Origin: Protostelium mycophagum
Lineage: Eukaryota > Evosea > Variosea > Protosteliida > Protosteliaceae
Assembly (NCBI GenBank): GCA_002081555.1
Contig: MZNV01000142.1
Span: forward strand, 1 to 63,578
DNA length: 63,578 nucleotides
Reading direction: 5' to 3'
Shown here: piece after piece, positions 22,801 through 33,771 of the stretch
Layout: each line of letters starts with the position of its first letter
Numbering within the stretch: position 1 is the stretch's first letter
The notes under the pieces: generated by a model
What the model was told of the DNA's origin: nothing
What the model saw: the letters and a program-made list of their open reading frames with translations, nothing else
Database searches by the model: none
Made by a program: the position numbers and the translations under genes

Positions 22801-25562
22801 CTACGAACAAATTTCTCACGAAGAACGCCACAATACCAGCATCTTATGTGCCCTTCATCCTCCATTCACTGACCAATAACATCTCCACTGATGTCTTTTC
22901 GTCGTTGATCACGGTAATTATATTTACATAAATAATATAATATGATATGATACAAATAATTATTTATTAAATTTTATTATACAATTACTAATTAAAATCA
23001 TTAAAAAATACAGGTGGTGTTGAATACCCTCTCTTTTGGACGAGCCGATTCGATACAGACTTTCACCACAAATCTTTCAATGTCTGCAACATTAATATCT
23101 GGTCAGGGAGCCACCTTGTCCATCCATAATTCGGCCACAAAAGATTCACCTTCATCATCTGCGAATATCCCGCAGAGCGTGATGAAGGCTTTCAACTCTG
23201 AAGGGTTTGTGGTGTTCCAGAAGATGGACTTGGAGATATTTTCTCCTGTATTTCTATCTAATCAGAGGTAAATATCATTTAATTATATATTAATTATATC
23301 AATTATATCTGATGATATCCTAGCTCAACATTGGCATCAGATATTCACGGGCTAGAGGTCACAATTTAATTATATTATATACTATATTATTGATATTTTA
23401 TATGATATTTCTGGATGTTTTATAACTACAAGTTATATTGATGTTTGTAGATGATCAACGGTAATGGTGGGGAGATCGTAGTATCCGACACATCAGATTA
23501 CATCACCATCAATATTCCCATCACCAGATTCTACACCGATGTAGACCGTAAGTCCCAACACATCACTTCCATATTCATTTTACCACAGTGAGTTGCGTTT
23601 ACTGGTCCACCGAACAAAACACCTGGACCAAAGACTGTCTTACCGATGTAGACACTGATAACAATATGGTCACTTGTAGATGCACACACCTCACCAACTT
23701 TTCTGTTGCAGCGTACCCAAAACCACCGGCAGAAAATAACTTGAACGAAAAGGCGAATAACCTGAGTGGAAATATTATTCCCATTGCGGTTGGTGTTGCT
23801 GTGGGAGGGCTTTTCATCATTATAATCGTGGTGAGTAGACATTTTCAAGTATATGACATAGAAAAGCTATGCTTCTTTCATTCGCGGCTTTGCTGCAAAA
23901 TATAACTTTTGTTGGCCTTTTTGGTGTCTTATTAGCCGAAATATGTTTGGCAATAATAATATATAATACATAAGAATAATATATAATAATATATAATAAT
24001 ATATTTTTCTGAACCTTTGACGGTTTTTGGGCTTGTGCATTGATTATATGATTTTATTTATAATAAATATAGATGTTGATATGTTGATAGGTGGTGATCG
24101 GAATTATATTGAAGAGTAGGAGAAGAACTACAATCTCCAGGAGGGATCTGGACGTGGAGTTCTACACCATCAATTCCCAGATCTGCGCAGATGACATAAC
24201 CATAATCGAAGAGATCGGAAAAGGCGCATTCTCCACGGTTTACTGCGCGTTATTGAATGGCACCACACAGGTGATTCTTCACCTTTTCATCTTTTGATTA
24301 TGGGATCTGAACAATGTAGGTTGCAGTCAAAAAATTCAAGAAGAACGGCATGGTGGAGGCATCCCTCCTTCAAGTAAGTGTGCACTCTTTAATTCGGCTG
24401 ACCTTCTGATAGAGGTTGCATCACCCCCATATCGTTCAATATATCGGGGTATATAGAGCTCCTAAGGATGGAGTGCTCTGCTTGGTGACAGAATATATAC
24501 TCACGGGTACTGTATTAGATACTGTTAGAAGACAAAACTTTGATCTCTCGGTACTCTGGAAATTGTGAGTCTTTATTGATTTTTATTTAATTTATTATTT
24601 TATCAATATTTATTATTTTATCAATATTTATTAATTTATTAATATTTATTATTATTTTATTTATTATTTTATTAATATTTACTAATGATATATAGATGTG
24701 GACAATTAGCATCTGCAATGTTTTATTTGGAGAGCCTCGGTATTACACACGGTGATCTTGCGGCAAGGAACATATTGATCTCTGGGGAAGGGAAAGACTT
24801 CTCCATCAAACTGTGCGACTTTGGGATGTCCAAAGAAGTCACCAACACCACAGCTCCACGCAAAGTACAAAACCCATATAAGAACGCGATACGGTGGAGC
24901 GTAAGTGACATCACGATATGATATCTCGAGATTGAAGGGGGCAGGCGCCAGAGGTCTTGAGATCAGAAGAGTACACGCACAAATCAGATGTGTGGTCATA
25001 CGGGGTCGTGGTATGGTGAGTATTTATAGATCATCGTATTTAAGAGGATGATGATGACGTGTGCAGGGAGATGTTGCATGGAGGGATATTGCCTTACAAT
25101 GCGATGAGTAATAGTGAGGCACAGAGGGCGATATTATCTGGGAAAGTGTTAGAAGTGACCGAGTTCTGTGTACCCTCTCATATCAGGGATCTCCTCACCG
25201 TCTGCTGGCAGATGGATCCCAAATCGAGGCCGACATTCCAGGTCATCACCGAGATGATCGAGGTCCACATGTCCTCTTCAGATGAAGAAGAATCACAGAG
25301 TGAATCAGAATGGGAAGAGGCGCCCGTGATAGAGATCAATAATGACGATATGAGCGCGGACAGCCCGCTGATCTGTAGGGACGAATACACCACAAAGACA
25401 CCCATGATGGACACATTAAGAAGCTCTCTCTCAAAACTTGGAGGAAAGATATTATTGACACCCTTGGGCACACCGAAGCTGCCGAGTGCGCTGGCAAGAA
25501 CTCCACCAAACAGGAGTCCAGTGTTTACATCCTCTATAGAGGATTACGATCCTAACGCTTGA
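16877..25562 (+). CDS. Receptor tyrosine-like kinase with TIG/IPT repeats and GPS motifs
   Basis: About 25 exons, roughly 2,000 aa (estimate). ATG at 16877 gives a signal peptide, MRVTTALFILVCILYEINQ. A Cys-rich N-terminus follows (NPCGVVPLCGSSVCLSNDTG, then YFCSPTTNFPVVTM), weakly like an MRH lectin module. Next come TIG/IPT-like beta repeats (for example VHLYGYNFTGGTVLVNGAMC, IVTGNNFGRDGDLI and LLLLKGWNFGGSAEKLNITV). GPS-like motif 1 is at 20406-20515, then a Ser/Thr-rich linker, more TIG-like repeats (YIMGNNFGRSSQSV) and GPS motif 2 at 23594-23710. The transmembrane helix IIPIAVGVAVGGLFIIIIV (about 23775-24110, split by an intron) precedes SRRRTT. The kinase has IGKGAFSTVY, VAVKKF, HGDLAARN (24748-24771), CDFGMSK, IRWSAPEVL, KSDVWSYGVVVW and CWQMDPKSRPTF, a tyrosine-kinase rather than TKL pattern. 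The acidic and TP-rich tail ends at TGA 25560-25562. Confidence 0.85.
20406..20515 (+). other. First GPS-like motif of the receptor (lacks HL-T/S)
   Basis: Encodes CTYWNDGWRIGC, then HCNCAEASGNIYAVAS. The four Cys and two Trp spacing fits the GPS consensus (C-x-x-W...W...GC...C-x-C). The cleavage tripeptide HL-T/S is replaced by AEASG, so self-cleavage is not expected. It precedes the mucin-like linker. Confidence 0.6.
20530..21470 (+). repeat. Mucin-like Ser/Thr-rich coding repeat
   Basis: A long exon encodes degenerate tandem units of about 20 residues such as STTVDMSTTILATTSEYA and STTISDTTSMEQSTTVDM, with the most regular copies at about 20620-21070. At DNA level the units are about 60 nt and nearly identical (ACAACATCAATGGAGCAGAG recurs several times). 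The segment is likely a heavily O-glycosylated stalk between two halves of the ectodomain. The antisense open frame over it is a by-product of the repeat. Confidence 0.75.
23594..23710 (+). other. Second GPS motif of the receptor with intact HL^T
   Basis: Encodes CVYWSTEQNTWTKDC, then VTCRCTHLTNFSVAAYP. All consensus positions of the GPCR proteolysis site are present, including His-Leu-Thr at 23687-23695, where GAIN-domain proteins self-cleave between Leu and Thr. It lies about 25 residues before the transmembrane helix, as in adhesion GPCRs and polycystin-1. Confidence 0.8.
24589..24690. repeat. TTTATTATTTTATCAATATT simple repeat in a kinase intron
   Basis: Repeated TTTATTATTTTA and TCAATATTTAT units fill the intron just before the catalytic-loop exon. 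It is ordinary low-complexity intron sequence. Confidence 0.6.
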
Positions 25563-25854
25563 AGATATGTCCATAAATGATGTGAATGTCTTTTGTCAGA
25601 TAATGTGCACCAGTATGATGATGAGATGACTTGTATAAATTTGAATAATTCGTAAAAAACAAAAAAATGCAGAGTAGAATGTATTCAGCGACATTTAGCT
25701 CATCAGCTCACAAGATCATCTCTTTCTCTGTCCGTATATAAGTCTATTATCATATTTCACATCTATATCTATTTGTGTTTGTCCTCAGATGAGATTTGTC
25801 AGAAAATTTAAGAATGTCATTTCTGCTGTATGAACATGCAGCGAAGCCATTCTT
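25563..25854. other. Convergent intergenic region
   Basis: Lies between the 3' end of the receptor gene and the 3' end of the small membrane-protein gene. It contains AATAA-rich stretches that could act in polyadenylation. No gene seen. Confidence 0.5.
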
Positions 25855-26404
25855 CTAATCACCTTCAGTTTCTGTCTTCTTTGTTTCTCTCGATTTTATA
25901 ACAACTTCCTCTTTCCATCCAAACACCTGCACTGTGCTGAGTTTTTATTTTAGAGGAATGTATTACTTGTGAAATCTTGTCTTGAACTGCCTTCTTTGAT
26001 TTCTGATCCATCTTGAGCTCATTCACAGCCTCTTTAATCTTCTCATGGATCTCTGCATTATTCTCGAGCACAGACGTTGTTAACTGTTTGCTTCAAAATC
26101 TGAAAAATAAAGAGATTATTATTACCTTATCCTCGTATTCTTTCATTGTGCGCAGTCGGTATGTCGCTGCATTTTTGTCCAATGATTGTCGACTCAAGAC
26201 TAAATTGAAAGTAGAAGCAATGAGGATACCAAAGAGTATAATGGTCACATTGTTGTCTGAATTAAGTGATAGAGTGGCCCCTTTGTTAAACGATGTTGAA
26301 TTATTACGGTTGATCGTGTTGATGAATCTAGCATTCCATCCAACACGATATGGAAGGACGAGCCTTGTGATATTTGGTGTTATTCTGTTGATTGAAGAGT
26401 TCAT
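25855..26404 (-). CDS. Small single-pass membrane protein with coiled coil, possibly mitochondrial
   Basis: ATG at 26404 begins MNSSINRITPNITRLVLPYR, rich in Arg, Asn and Ser and nearly free of acidic residues, as expected of a mitochondrial presequence. A hydrophobic segment VTIILFGILIASTFNLVLS follows, then a charged helix (SLDKNAATYRLRTMKEYEDK). A short intron (GTAATA...AAACAG) leads to LENNAEIHEKIKEAVNEL, likely coiled coil. A probable second intron then gives VFGWKEEVVIKSRETKKTET and TAG at 25855-25857. The presequence-helix-coil layout resembles small inner-membrane proteins, but no family is recognised. It diverges from the SDHC gene by only 84 bp, which may hint at co-expression. Confidence 0.55.
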
Positions 26405-26488
26405 GTCCACGATCTGATCATGATTTTGAAGAAGGGCGATTCTACAACCTGTCTGGTTCCCAGCAGATCTCATAACGCAGACACCACA
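26405..26488. promoter_or_regulatory. 84-bp divergent promoter region
   Basis: Separates the start codons of the presumed mitochondrial membrane protein (-) and SDHC (+). No distinct motif is claimed. Confidence 0.35.
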
Positions 26489-27219
26489 ATGAACGCACTT
26501 CAAGTCAGCAGAAACTTCTCAGGAGTGAGATCGTCGCAGGTCTTCAACCTCAAACCCTTCAACATTCAGAAGAGAAACCTCAATATCACCTCTATTACTC
26601 CAGAAGAGCAGGCACAGTCCATTACACAGACAAGAAAAAAACTCCCCGTGTCACCTCATGTGACCATATACAAATTTCCCGCTCCTGCTTTGTCCTCCAT
26701 CACTAATCGTGCTACCGGAAGCGCATTAACAGTTGGTTTAGCTGGAGCTGCATCTGTTGCTCTCTTCAAGTCTCCCCAGGATCTCACCATCCTTGTCGAG
26801 GTGATTTAGTCATTTTCATCGAAATCATTTATTGATGGACGAAGGCCATCAAGAGCCACACCCTTCTGCTTCCTCTTGTTAAGGGAGTTGTGGCCTTTCC
26901 CTTTGTATATCACACCCTTGCTGCTATCAGACATCTGGTAAGTCTCGAATTCCCTCTGCTTTGTAAATCGTAATCTTACATTATGTCTCAACATGCCTGA
27001 ATTAATATTTAAATTATAGTATTGGGACTACACTGCTAAGGGATTAGATCTCGTTTCTGTTCAAAAGAGGTAAACAAATGTTTGTTCGTTTTATATGTGA
27101 ATTATAAAAGCAATATTTCACAGTAAATTGTGAGTAATGCATTGATCAAAAACAGCTCTGTCTATCTCTACCCTCTCTCTGGTGCCCTCACCGCTTTCCT
27201 TGCATTCTTATCCATCTAA
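26489..27219 (+). CDS. SDHC: Succinate dehydrogenase cytochrome b560 subunit (SDHC)
   Basis: Membrane anchor and heme/ubiquinone-binding subunit of respiratory complex II. Exons 26489-26800, 26845-26937, 27020-27069 and 27156-27219 total 519 nt, giving 172 aa exactly in frame. A Ser/Arg-rich presequence (MNALQVSRNFSGVRSSQVFN) is followed by the family motif KLPVSPHVTIYKFPAPALSS and ITNRATGSALTVGLAGAASV. The second exon carries VVAFPFVYHTLAAIRHL, containing the conserved His and the IRHL-W-D element (continued as YWDYTAKGLDL). The last helix is VYLYPLSGALTAFLAFLSI. Length and layout fit a mitochondrial SDHC. Confidence 0.9.
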
Positions 27220-27389
27220 ATGAATAAAGAATCGAATCTGATCCAGAATTATCCATCATTACAAAGCAACAACGAGTATCCTTTCAATTATATAATACAG
27301 TTATCTGTCACTTGGATTGATCGCACAAAAGAGCCTTTAAATTCTCATTTATCTCCTCGATCATCACTGATCGAAAAATGCAAAGCCGC

Positions 27390-27929
27390 TCAGGCAATGT
27401 TAAGAGCCGTTCTCAATTCCATGGTCATCCTGGCCAAATTATCTCCAGCCTCGGGCACCCTCTGGAAGGAGGGAATGGGAAGTTGTTGGGCCGAGGGACT
27501 GTTGTGGAAACATGAACCCGCCCATCTTTGGACATTACTCTCTACGGGGGGTGCTTTGGTGACAGAAGGCATGACGATGCCATACGTGGCAAAGATGGCA
27601 CTGATCTGAGCGAGACCATCGTTCTCCTCGTAGGTTTGAAAGTCATCGTCATCGTCTTCGTGGTAGTGAGTGTTGCTGTTGTATTGTGCGCCGTAGTCAC
27701 GAGTTGGAATGAGATCGGGGTGAGTAATCTCGGGACATTTTTGTTGTGTCTTGGAGCACAAGTTCAAAATGGCCTCTGGTGTGAGTAATTCTTCGTTGAT
27801 GAACTTCTGTGACTGAGTGTTGTTCTTTATGTAGTGACTAAGATTATGAGAAAAATGTAAGCATCATCATAGAATCACTACTTACGGTGGTACAGTCGAC
27901 GTGCGTTCGTTCATTGTGAGAAAAGTCAT
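27390..27929 (-). CDS. Uncharacterised protein with acidic central region
   Basis: With ATG at 27929 (MTFLTMNERTSTVPP), an intron (GTAAGT...TTAG) and a second exon from about 27885, the frame reads HYIKNNTQSQKFINEELLTP, EAILNLCSKTQQKCPEITHP, an acidic run HEDDDDDFQTYEENDGLAQ and a tail GDNLARMTMELRTALNIA, with a stop at 27390. An alternative 5' end starts at 28084 (MSFSTHNRDNIEVDRYKMKT) and enters the same exon in frame, but it needs a 26-nt intron, shorter than any other here. I recognise no family. The tail resembles an amphipathic helix. Confidence 0.5.
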
Positions 27930-27994
27930 TGTTGCTTGCGTTGGTATTTACAAATTATGTAAGGTATCCTGAAAGGACAGAGATGAAATAGAAC

Positions 27995-28660
27995 CTCTGT
28001 AATTGCTTCAGACACACGAATACGCGTCTTCATCTTGTATCTATCTACCTCTATGTTGTCTCGATTGTGAGTTGAAAAGCTCATAAAAGTGGAACCATTC
28101 TTTAAGACTTCTAAGTGCGGTAATTAACGTTAAAAGAATCTAAGATACGCCTTTAATGATAGAAACACCAGATCAATATGTCGACTACCAAAATCTTGAG
28201 AATTTGTCGACAGATCCCCTAGATGAAAATATCTCACTTGCCTTCAGTGCCCTGTTGAATGCGTCTGCCGCATCCACATAAGTTCTGTGCGCATCGTAAA
28301 GAGGTTCGAAGAGATTCGACGACAGCGCATCATTCAGAAGGATTCTATTTTGATGGCTGATTAATTATCACCGAATTTTGAGATGAAATGCGGATGTCAG
28401 GTGATCACGTCAAAACTCTGTGAAGCTTCATCAAAGTTTCTCAGGTTTTGATGAAAGATGTAACACTTATTGATAGAGTGGGAGATCACAACAAGCCATG
28501 TTGGCATGTCTGCAATGGAGTTTGCCATCGGTGTGGTGACAGAAGCTGTGCACATGAAACTAATCGCTTCAGTATGCTTTCATTCTGATCCTTCGAAGAT
28601 GCCACATTTGATAAGATGTGTGGTACCATTGGAGTTGACGCTGGTCGTCAAAGTGTAATT
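27995..28660 (-). other. Unresolved coding-like stretch
   Basis: Fragments on the - strand look coding but do not assemble safely: MSFSTHNRDNIEVDRYKMKT (from 28084), RILLNDALSSNLFEPLYDAH plus RTYVDAADAFNRALK (about 28345-28240), and two overlapping readings at 28450-28640. The second fragment ends at AAG|GCAAGTGAG, which could be a GC-AG intron donor. A short + strand frame at 28470-28658 is antisense. It could be a separate small gene or the 5' part of the gene ending at 27390. Confidence 0.25.
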
Positions 28661-28857
28661 AGATAATTAATTTTGTGATGATGTGCAAAGATGAGCTTAG
28701 GAGAACAAGCCACCGACTTCCTCACCTGAAGCAATTCCACGACAAACTACTTCTGAAGACAGATATGTGCCATCAGGTGAAATTTATATTTCTCTCAATT
28801 GCACTATACAGCAAAAATAAATCCTAGGAAATAAACAGATCTTGGTATTCGTTTATT

Positions 28858-31800
28858 TCATACATTATCAAAGTAAGAGAAGTGAGCTCGCACAGACAAC
28901 TTCTTATAGCGATAACACTCCGTTGTATACCCTGTCCATATCTTCGTCTTCTCAATCCACTCATCTCTTCCAATGATATCTCCAGAAAAATGACAAACCT
29001 GTCCATGAGTCAATTGTTTGTTCACAACACCAGTTGGCGTTGCATACAGCAATCACAGCATCGTGTTGAGAAGTTTGTTGCATTCTGTTGCGTGAAAATT
29101 GTCTTCTGATAATGAAGAGTCACCTCTATCAATGTGAATGCTGCGAGGTGGTACCGTGGCTTGGACTTCAAGGCAGTATTACATAATGCTCTCGCTTTTG
29201 TAAACAGCTCAGAGATATAACTTTCTGATATCTCAACGGATCTCCTGAGACATCATGAGAGGGGATTAAGATGTCGTCTATGTACAAACATTTTCGCGTC
29301 ATTGATCAGGTATTGTGATTTATCAATCAATGTTTGGGCCCAATATATTGCTCCCTGTGAATATTCAGCAAATTTTCAAAGATATTTCGTGATTTATTCA
29401 CCTTGAAATGGTTTGGTTGCAGTTGTAGACTGCGTTCAAAATGAGATATCGCGGCATCTAGCAAAGATATCTTCTCGTTGATGTCCTCAATCGTTGTGGC
29501 AATTTCTCTTTTCACATTTCCTGAAGAAATTATTATTTATTATTTATTAATTTATATATCTAATTATTATTAAAATTATTATTTATTTTTACCTAAATTG
29601 GCAATGGATGTGAAATAATTTGGGTCAACTGTGAGTGCATCTACAACGTTCAGAATAAATATTAAAATTAAATCTCGATTTCATTTTTTAGATCTATAAA
29701 ATGAGGATGTTATTTACCGTTGAATTTCTGATCTGCCAGGACCAGCATATTGATTTTCTCTGACCTTGCGTTTTTCAACATCGCGTTTTCATAGAACGCA
29801 AACCCCCTACATCTTCAGCATTTGATACGAAATAATTTTATTAGAAAAATCGTATAGCAGGTTGATTTCGCAGACCAAAATGTCTAAAATTTTTTTAAAA
29901 GTCCTACCAATTATTGAGAGTAATGGAGTCCAGACTTGACTGCGAATACTTGGCTCTGGCAATGTCAAAATATTGGTCCAACTTGTTTGGATTTTCTTCC
30001 ATTTTTGCAAGCTCTACAACGACGTCCCCCAAGTTAAATAAGATGGCGTCATCGTCCGGCCTGATGGCGAGGCCTTGTATGTATTTTTGGACCGAGGATT
30101 CGAGAGTTTCTTTTACTTGAAATTTCTCCTGCTTTCTCTTGGAAAAGTCGTAGTAACAATTTCCTGAAAGATTCAACAGAAATTTCGCGGAAAATTCAGA
30201 TGCGTCAAGATCCAATTCTTACGCAAAACTGTGAGGATTTTTCGCGCCTTGAAGTTTTAAATTAAATAAAACACACCCCAGTTATTGTAGATGGTGGCTT
30301 TTTCGGTACTGCCTCTTTCATCCTTATTTGATTCATCTAAAGACTCCTGATATTTCTCCGTGGCTGCAGATATGTCATTGAAAAATATTTATTTTGGAAT
30401 TTGATAAAAAATATTTATTTTGGGATTTTATTAAAACTTATTTTTTCTGGAATTTGATTAAAAAATCTATTTTTCTGGAATTTGATAAAAGATATCTCGA
30501 ATATTTGTTACGTCACACGCATTTTGGTTAGTTGTAAAGAATATAATCCATACCTTGCTGGTGGATTTTATCCGCGGTGATGGAGTCCTCCACCAATAAT
30601 GATAATTCACTGTACACATCTCCACAGCTCTTCAACAAAGCGGCCCTTCCTATGGGCCCAGGTAGTTCTGCCTAAAGATGTCAGAATCTGACATCGTCAT
30701 GTCATATTTGACAGGTGACATTTTTGACTTGACGTACCGTGGCGAGCATCTCTGTCAATTTACTTATGCTCTGATAAAGTAGAGATATGCTTTCCCCGCC
30801 ATCTTTGCCCCGGAGTGTCATTTTTACGCTGTTTTTTTTGGACTTAACCGAAAAATGACCATTTTTTCGAATTTCTCTAAGTCAAACTCCGAAATCGCCA
30901 ATTTCTCTTGAGCTTAGCTCTCTCGTATAAACATCTAGCCCAATCTGACAGGTAATCTGTTGGTTCTAAAGAACAAGATTGCTCGAATCTGGCAGACGCA
31001 TCTACTAATAGTTTATCTGCAGTCACTTCGTCGCCCATAGAGGAATAGAGCTCCGCGAGATCCACCAACGCGAGCCCTGAATATATTGAATTTTAAAAAA
31101 ATATTTCATGTTATTTGGACCCAAATCATTTTACCAAATTTTAAATCGCGAATAAATCGAATTATATACACATACAGAATTCATTTGGAATGGACTCACC
31201 CCAATCTCCGAGACAAATATGATCGCGCTGGTTTATATCATTTGCAGCTTGAAACTGCCTGATCCCGATATTAATCAATTCTACCACTCGTTCCATTCTT
31301 CTCTTGCGAAATTGAACAGTTTCCTGATTAATTTCAATAATTAAATTAAATTTATTTTTAATATTCGAAATTAAATTTATTTTTAATATTTAAAATTGAA
31401 TTTAATTTTATTTCGTGACGTTTTTTCTCCGAAAGCCTGTTGGATAATAGAATTTCAAAATTTAAATAGATAAAGATTTACCTTTATCTCTTCATGTGTT
31501 TGGCCGTGCTTGAAATGGTGATTCGACTGCAGGTCTAGAAATATCAACTTGGCCAGTTCCACATTAGAATCCGCGAGTTCAACACACAACAAAGGGTTAT
31601 GGACATCCACAGCTAAGGCCATACTGAGCTGCACGTTGATTAGATTCCAAGCCTATTGATCGATATAAAATTTGTCAAGTCAAATCTTCGGTGAGATTGG
31701 TTTGTGGCATTACTTCACCTTTTCAACCGCTTGGGAGATGATGTACTCTGCATGTTTGGATCCGATGGAGCGGTCAGCATGGAGCAATAACACACGTCCA

Positions 31801-33603
31801 TAGGATGTCAGCACCATGACGAGGTCCTTTTTTTTCGGCTCCGGCTCCGCTGCTGGAGAAATGGGGAGGACCAGTGGTTTTAGCTGGGGTAGAGGTGCTG
31901 TCGTCTATATGAATGACATTGTGACGAACCCATAATAGGATGCTTTTTGGCATTGAAATGAAAGTGCGCATCTACAACTCGCATTTTGATAACACTATAA
32001 GTTGTTGCTATGGATTTTTTTTCAACTTTGTGGACACGAGATTTTTCTCCTTAGCAACAGACGTGATGACCGCGGCAAGCTACCGCGCACGAGATTTCCT
32101 TAGCAACAACTCACAGCGACAATATAGATGAAAATAAATCGGCTCACTCTGGGTGTCGGTGCACCACATCAAGATTGATGTCTCGAGTAGTTCGTATGCC
32201 ACTGCAGATATGATATCACAACTAAACTTCTCCGAAATATCTTGATATTGTGATTCCAAGTCCTCTTCAATGGGCTTGATTTGTCAGATATGATATCATA
32301 GATGTACATCAGAATACCAAGTGATAAAAATAACCACAAATGGATAAATTTCGCCGGAAAATTCACCGAATTTTCTTCAAATAAAAATTCCAGACAAATT
32401 TCAAAAGATTTTTCAGATTAAAAATTTACCTTCATATGGAAGTAGCTATAAATATCTGCAACTTCTTCGTCAGATTCCTGGCAACTTCAGTTTCATTCAG
32501 ATGAAACTGCACTCGTGCAAACACGTTCAAGCGAAAATGTCATCTAAATTTAGCATCACTAAGAATAGCCTAAGACCACACGGAAACGGCTGGATATGTG
32601 ATGACGTCACCATTGTCTCTGTTTCCATCTGATGAATGTCCTCATCTACTGCCTCCTCCTATAACCATCATTTTTTTGGAAAAAGTAATTTTATTTTTGG
32701 AGGAAATAATTTTTATTTTTTGGAAAAAATAATTTTTATTTTTTGGAAAAAATAATTTTTATTTTTTTTGGAAGAAATATTCTTCTTGAAAAAATAAAAT
32801 CTGAATAAGTGTACAAATGGATGATTTGTAAATCAAATAAAAAATAGTAATAAATAGTTACCCGATCTTCCATTGTGTCCATGATCGCACTTTCTGAGGC
32901 ATCTTTTAAGAGTTGCTTCACATCGAGGGTGAGAGGTTCGGTGTTTTCATCTCTGAGCATCTGCTCTATCCTTTCTATGCGTGTCCTTTCTTGTTCTCTG
33001 CTGGCTTTTTCCTGGAATATTTAAACATTATTTTATATTATTTTATTATTTCAATTTCACATTTCGGATTATGTGGATGAGCCACGAGTAATCATGGATG
33101 ACTCCACGTAGAGTACAGTTGTCACCGTACCTGTAGACCAGATTGATGCAGATGTCTCGTCATGGCAATCCTATGTAAGTTCATACCCCAATCGAAGAAT
33201 TGCATGAACTGATCTCTATTTTCAGGAATCAATTCTTTTCGTAGATGTAGTTCGAGCAGAGCTGTTTCGATCTCTTCTCTACATATCGTTAATGTTCTCC
33301 ATGATCCAACAAGAGGAGATAATTCTCGTCCAAAGAGTTGATGCCGATTCTGGGACGGTCAGTTGGAAGATGCTATTGATTATTAAAGACCTGATATACA
33401 CGCATCCATACTGAGTCCTCTCTGGACAGACGATAAAGAGACCAACAAACGAACGGGATGGAATCATGGATCGTCCTGAAGTCTAAAAAACCAAGGACAA
33501 GCACCAAGACTTCCACAGGTAGCTGTTGCGTAATGTCTACCTGTTCCGTGATAGAGCTATGTGATGTTTCCATGTCATCACCATCAACTCGGCCAAGTTC
33601 CAT
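28858..33603 (-). CDS. F-box protein with a long TPR-like helical region
   Basis: ATG at 33603 opens MELGRVDGDDMETSHSSITE. Directly after comes an F-box, QLPVEVLVLVLGFLDFRTIH and PFVCWSLYRLSREDSVWMRV, which normally binds Skp1 in an SCF ubiquitin ligase. The next exon gives NRHQLFGRELSPLVGSWRTL and continues through helical exons: RTRIERIEQMLRDENTEPLT, SEKFSCDIISAVAYELLETS, KDLVMVLTSYGRVLLLHADR, AWNLINVQLSMALAVDV, ALVDLAELYSSMGDEVTADK, LAIRPDDDAILFNLGDVVVE and ISHFERSLQLQPNHFKVNK. The spacing of small and aromatic residues (for example AIRPDDDAILFNLGDVV) is TPR-like and would recognise substrates. About 18 exons. The last exons are uncertain: the frame reaching 28858 contains GRDEWIEKTKIWTGYTTECY, but an in-frame stop near 29058 may be the true end. 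Confidence 0.65.
30380..30495. repeat. AT-rich degenerate tandem repeat in an intron
   Basis: Four degenerate copies of AATATTTATTTTGGAATTTGATAA-like sequence lie within an intron of the F-box/TPR gene. Confidence 0.6.
32673..32786. repeat. TTTTTGGAAAAAATAATTTT tandem repeat in an intron
   Basis: Four to five copies of a 25-nt unit made of TTTTTGGAAAAA and ATAATTTTTATT. It is intronic and self-complementary in part (TTTTT...AAAAA), so it could fold. Confidence 0.65.
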
Positions 33604-33771
33604 GTCTCGATCGCACGATCCTATTGCGCACAATATCCTCTTCAACAAGATGATGGGTTGTGTTGATGACACTATAAACCAGAAAGTCTGAATCCCGGGA
33701 ATCTGATCAAATATTCTGGCCGTTCTATTTTGGCAACGGGCTGGCTGTGTGCCTTCCAAGCAACAAATTAA
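33604..33771. promoter_or_regulatory. Divergent promoter region (168 bp)
   Basis: Separates the start codons of the F-box/TPR gene (-) and the IQ-motif gene (+). No motif is claimed. Confidence 0.35.

Noticed and set aside
24748-24771. Classifying the receptor kinase as a TKL (Raf-like) kinase
   Set aside because: TKL kinases typically show HRDLKSxN and GTxxWMAPE, whereas this one has HGDLAARN and IRWSAPE, the tyrosine-kinase pattern. A tree is still needed.
27995-28084. First exon of the gene ending at 27390
   Set aside because: The frame works only with a 26-nt intron, shorter than every well-supported intron here; kept as an alternative, not as the model.
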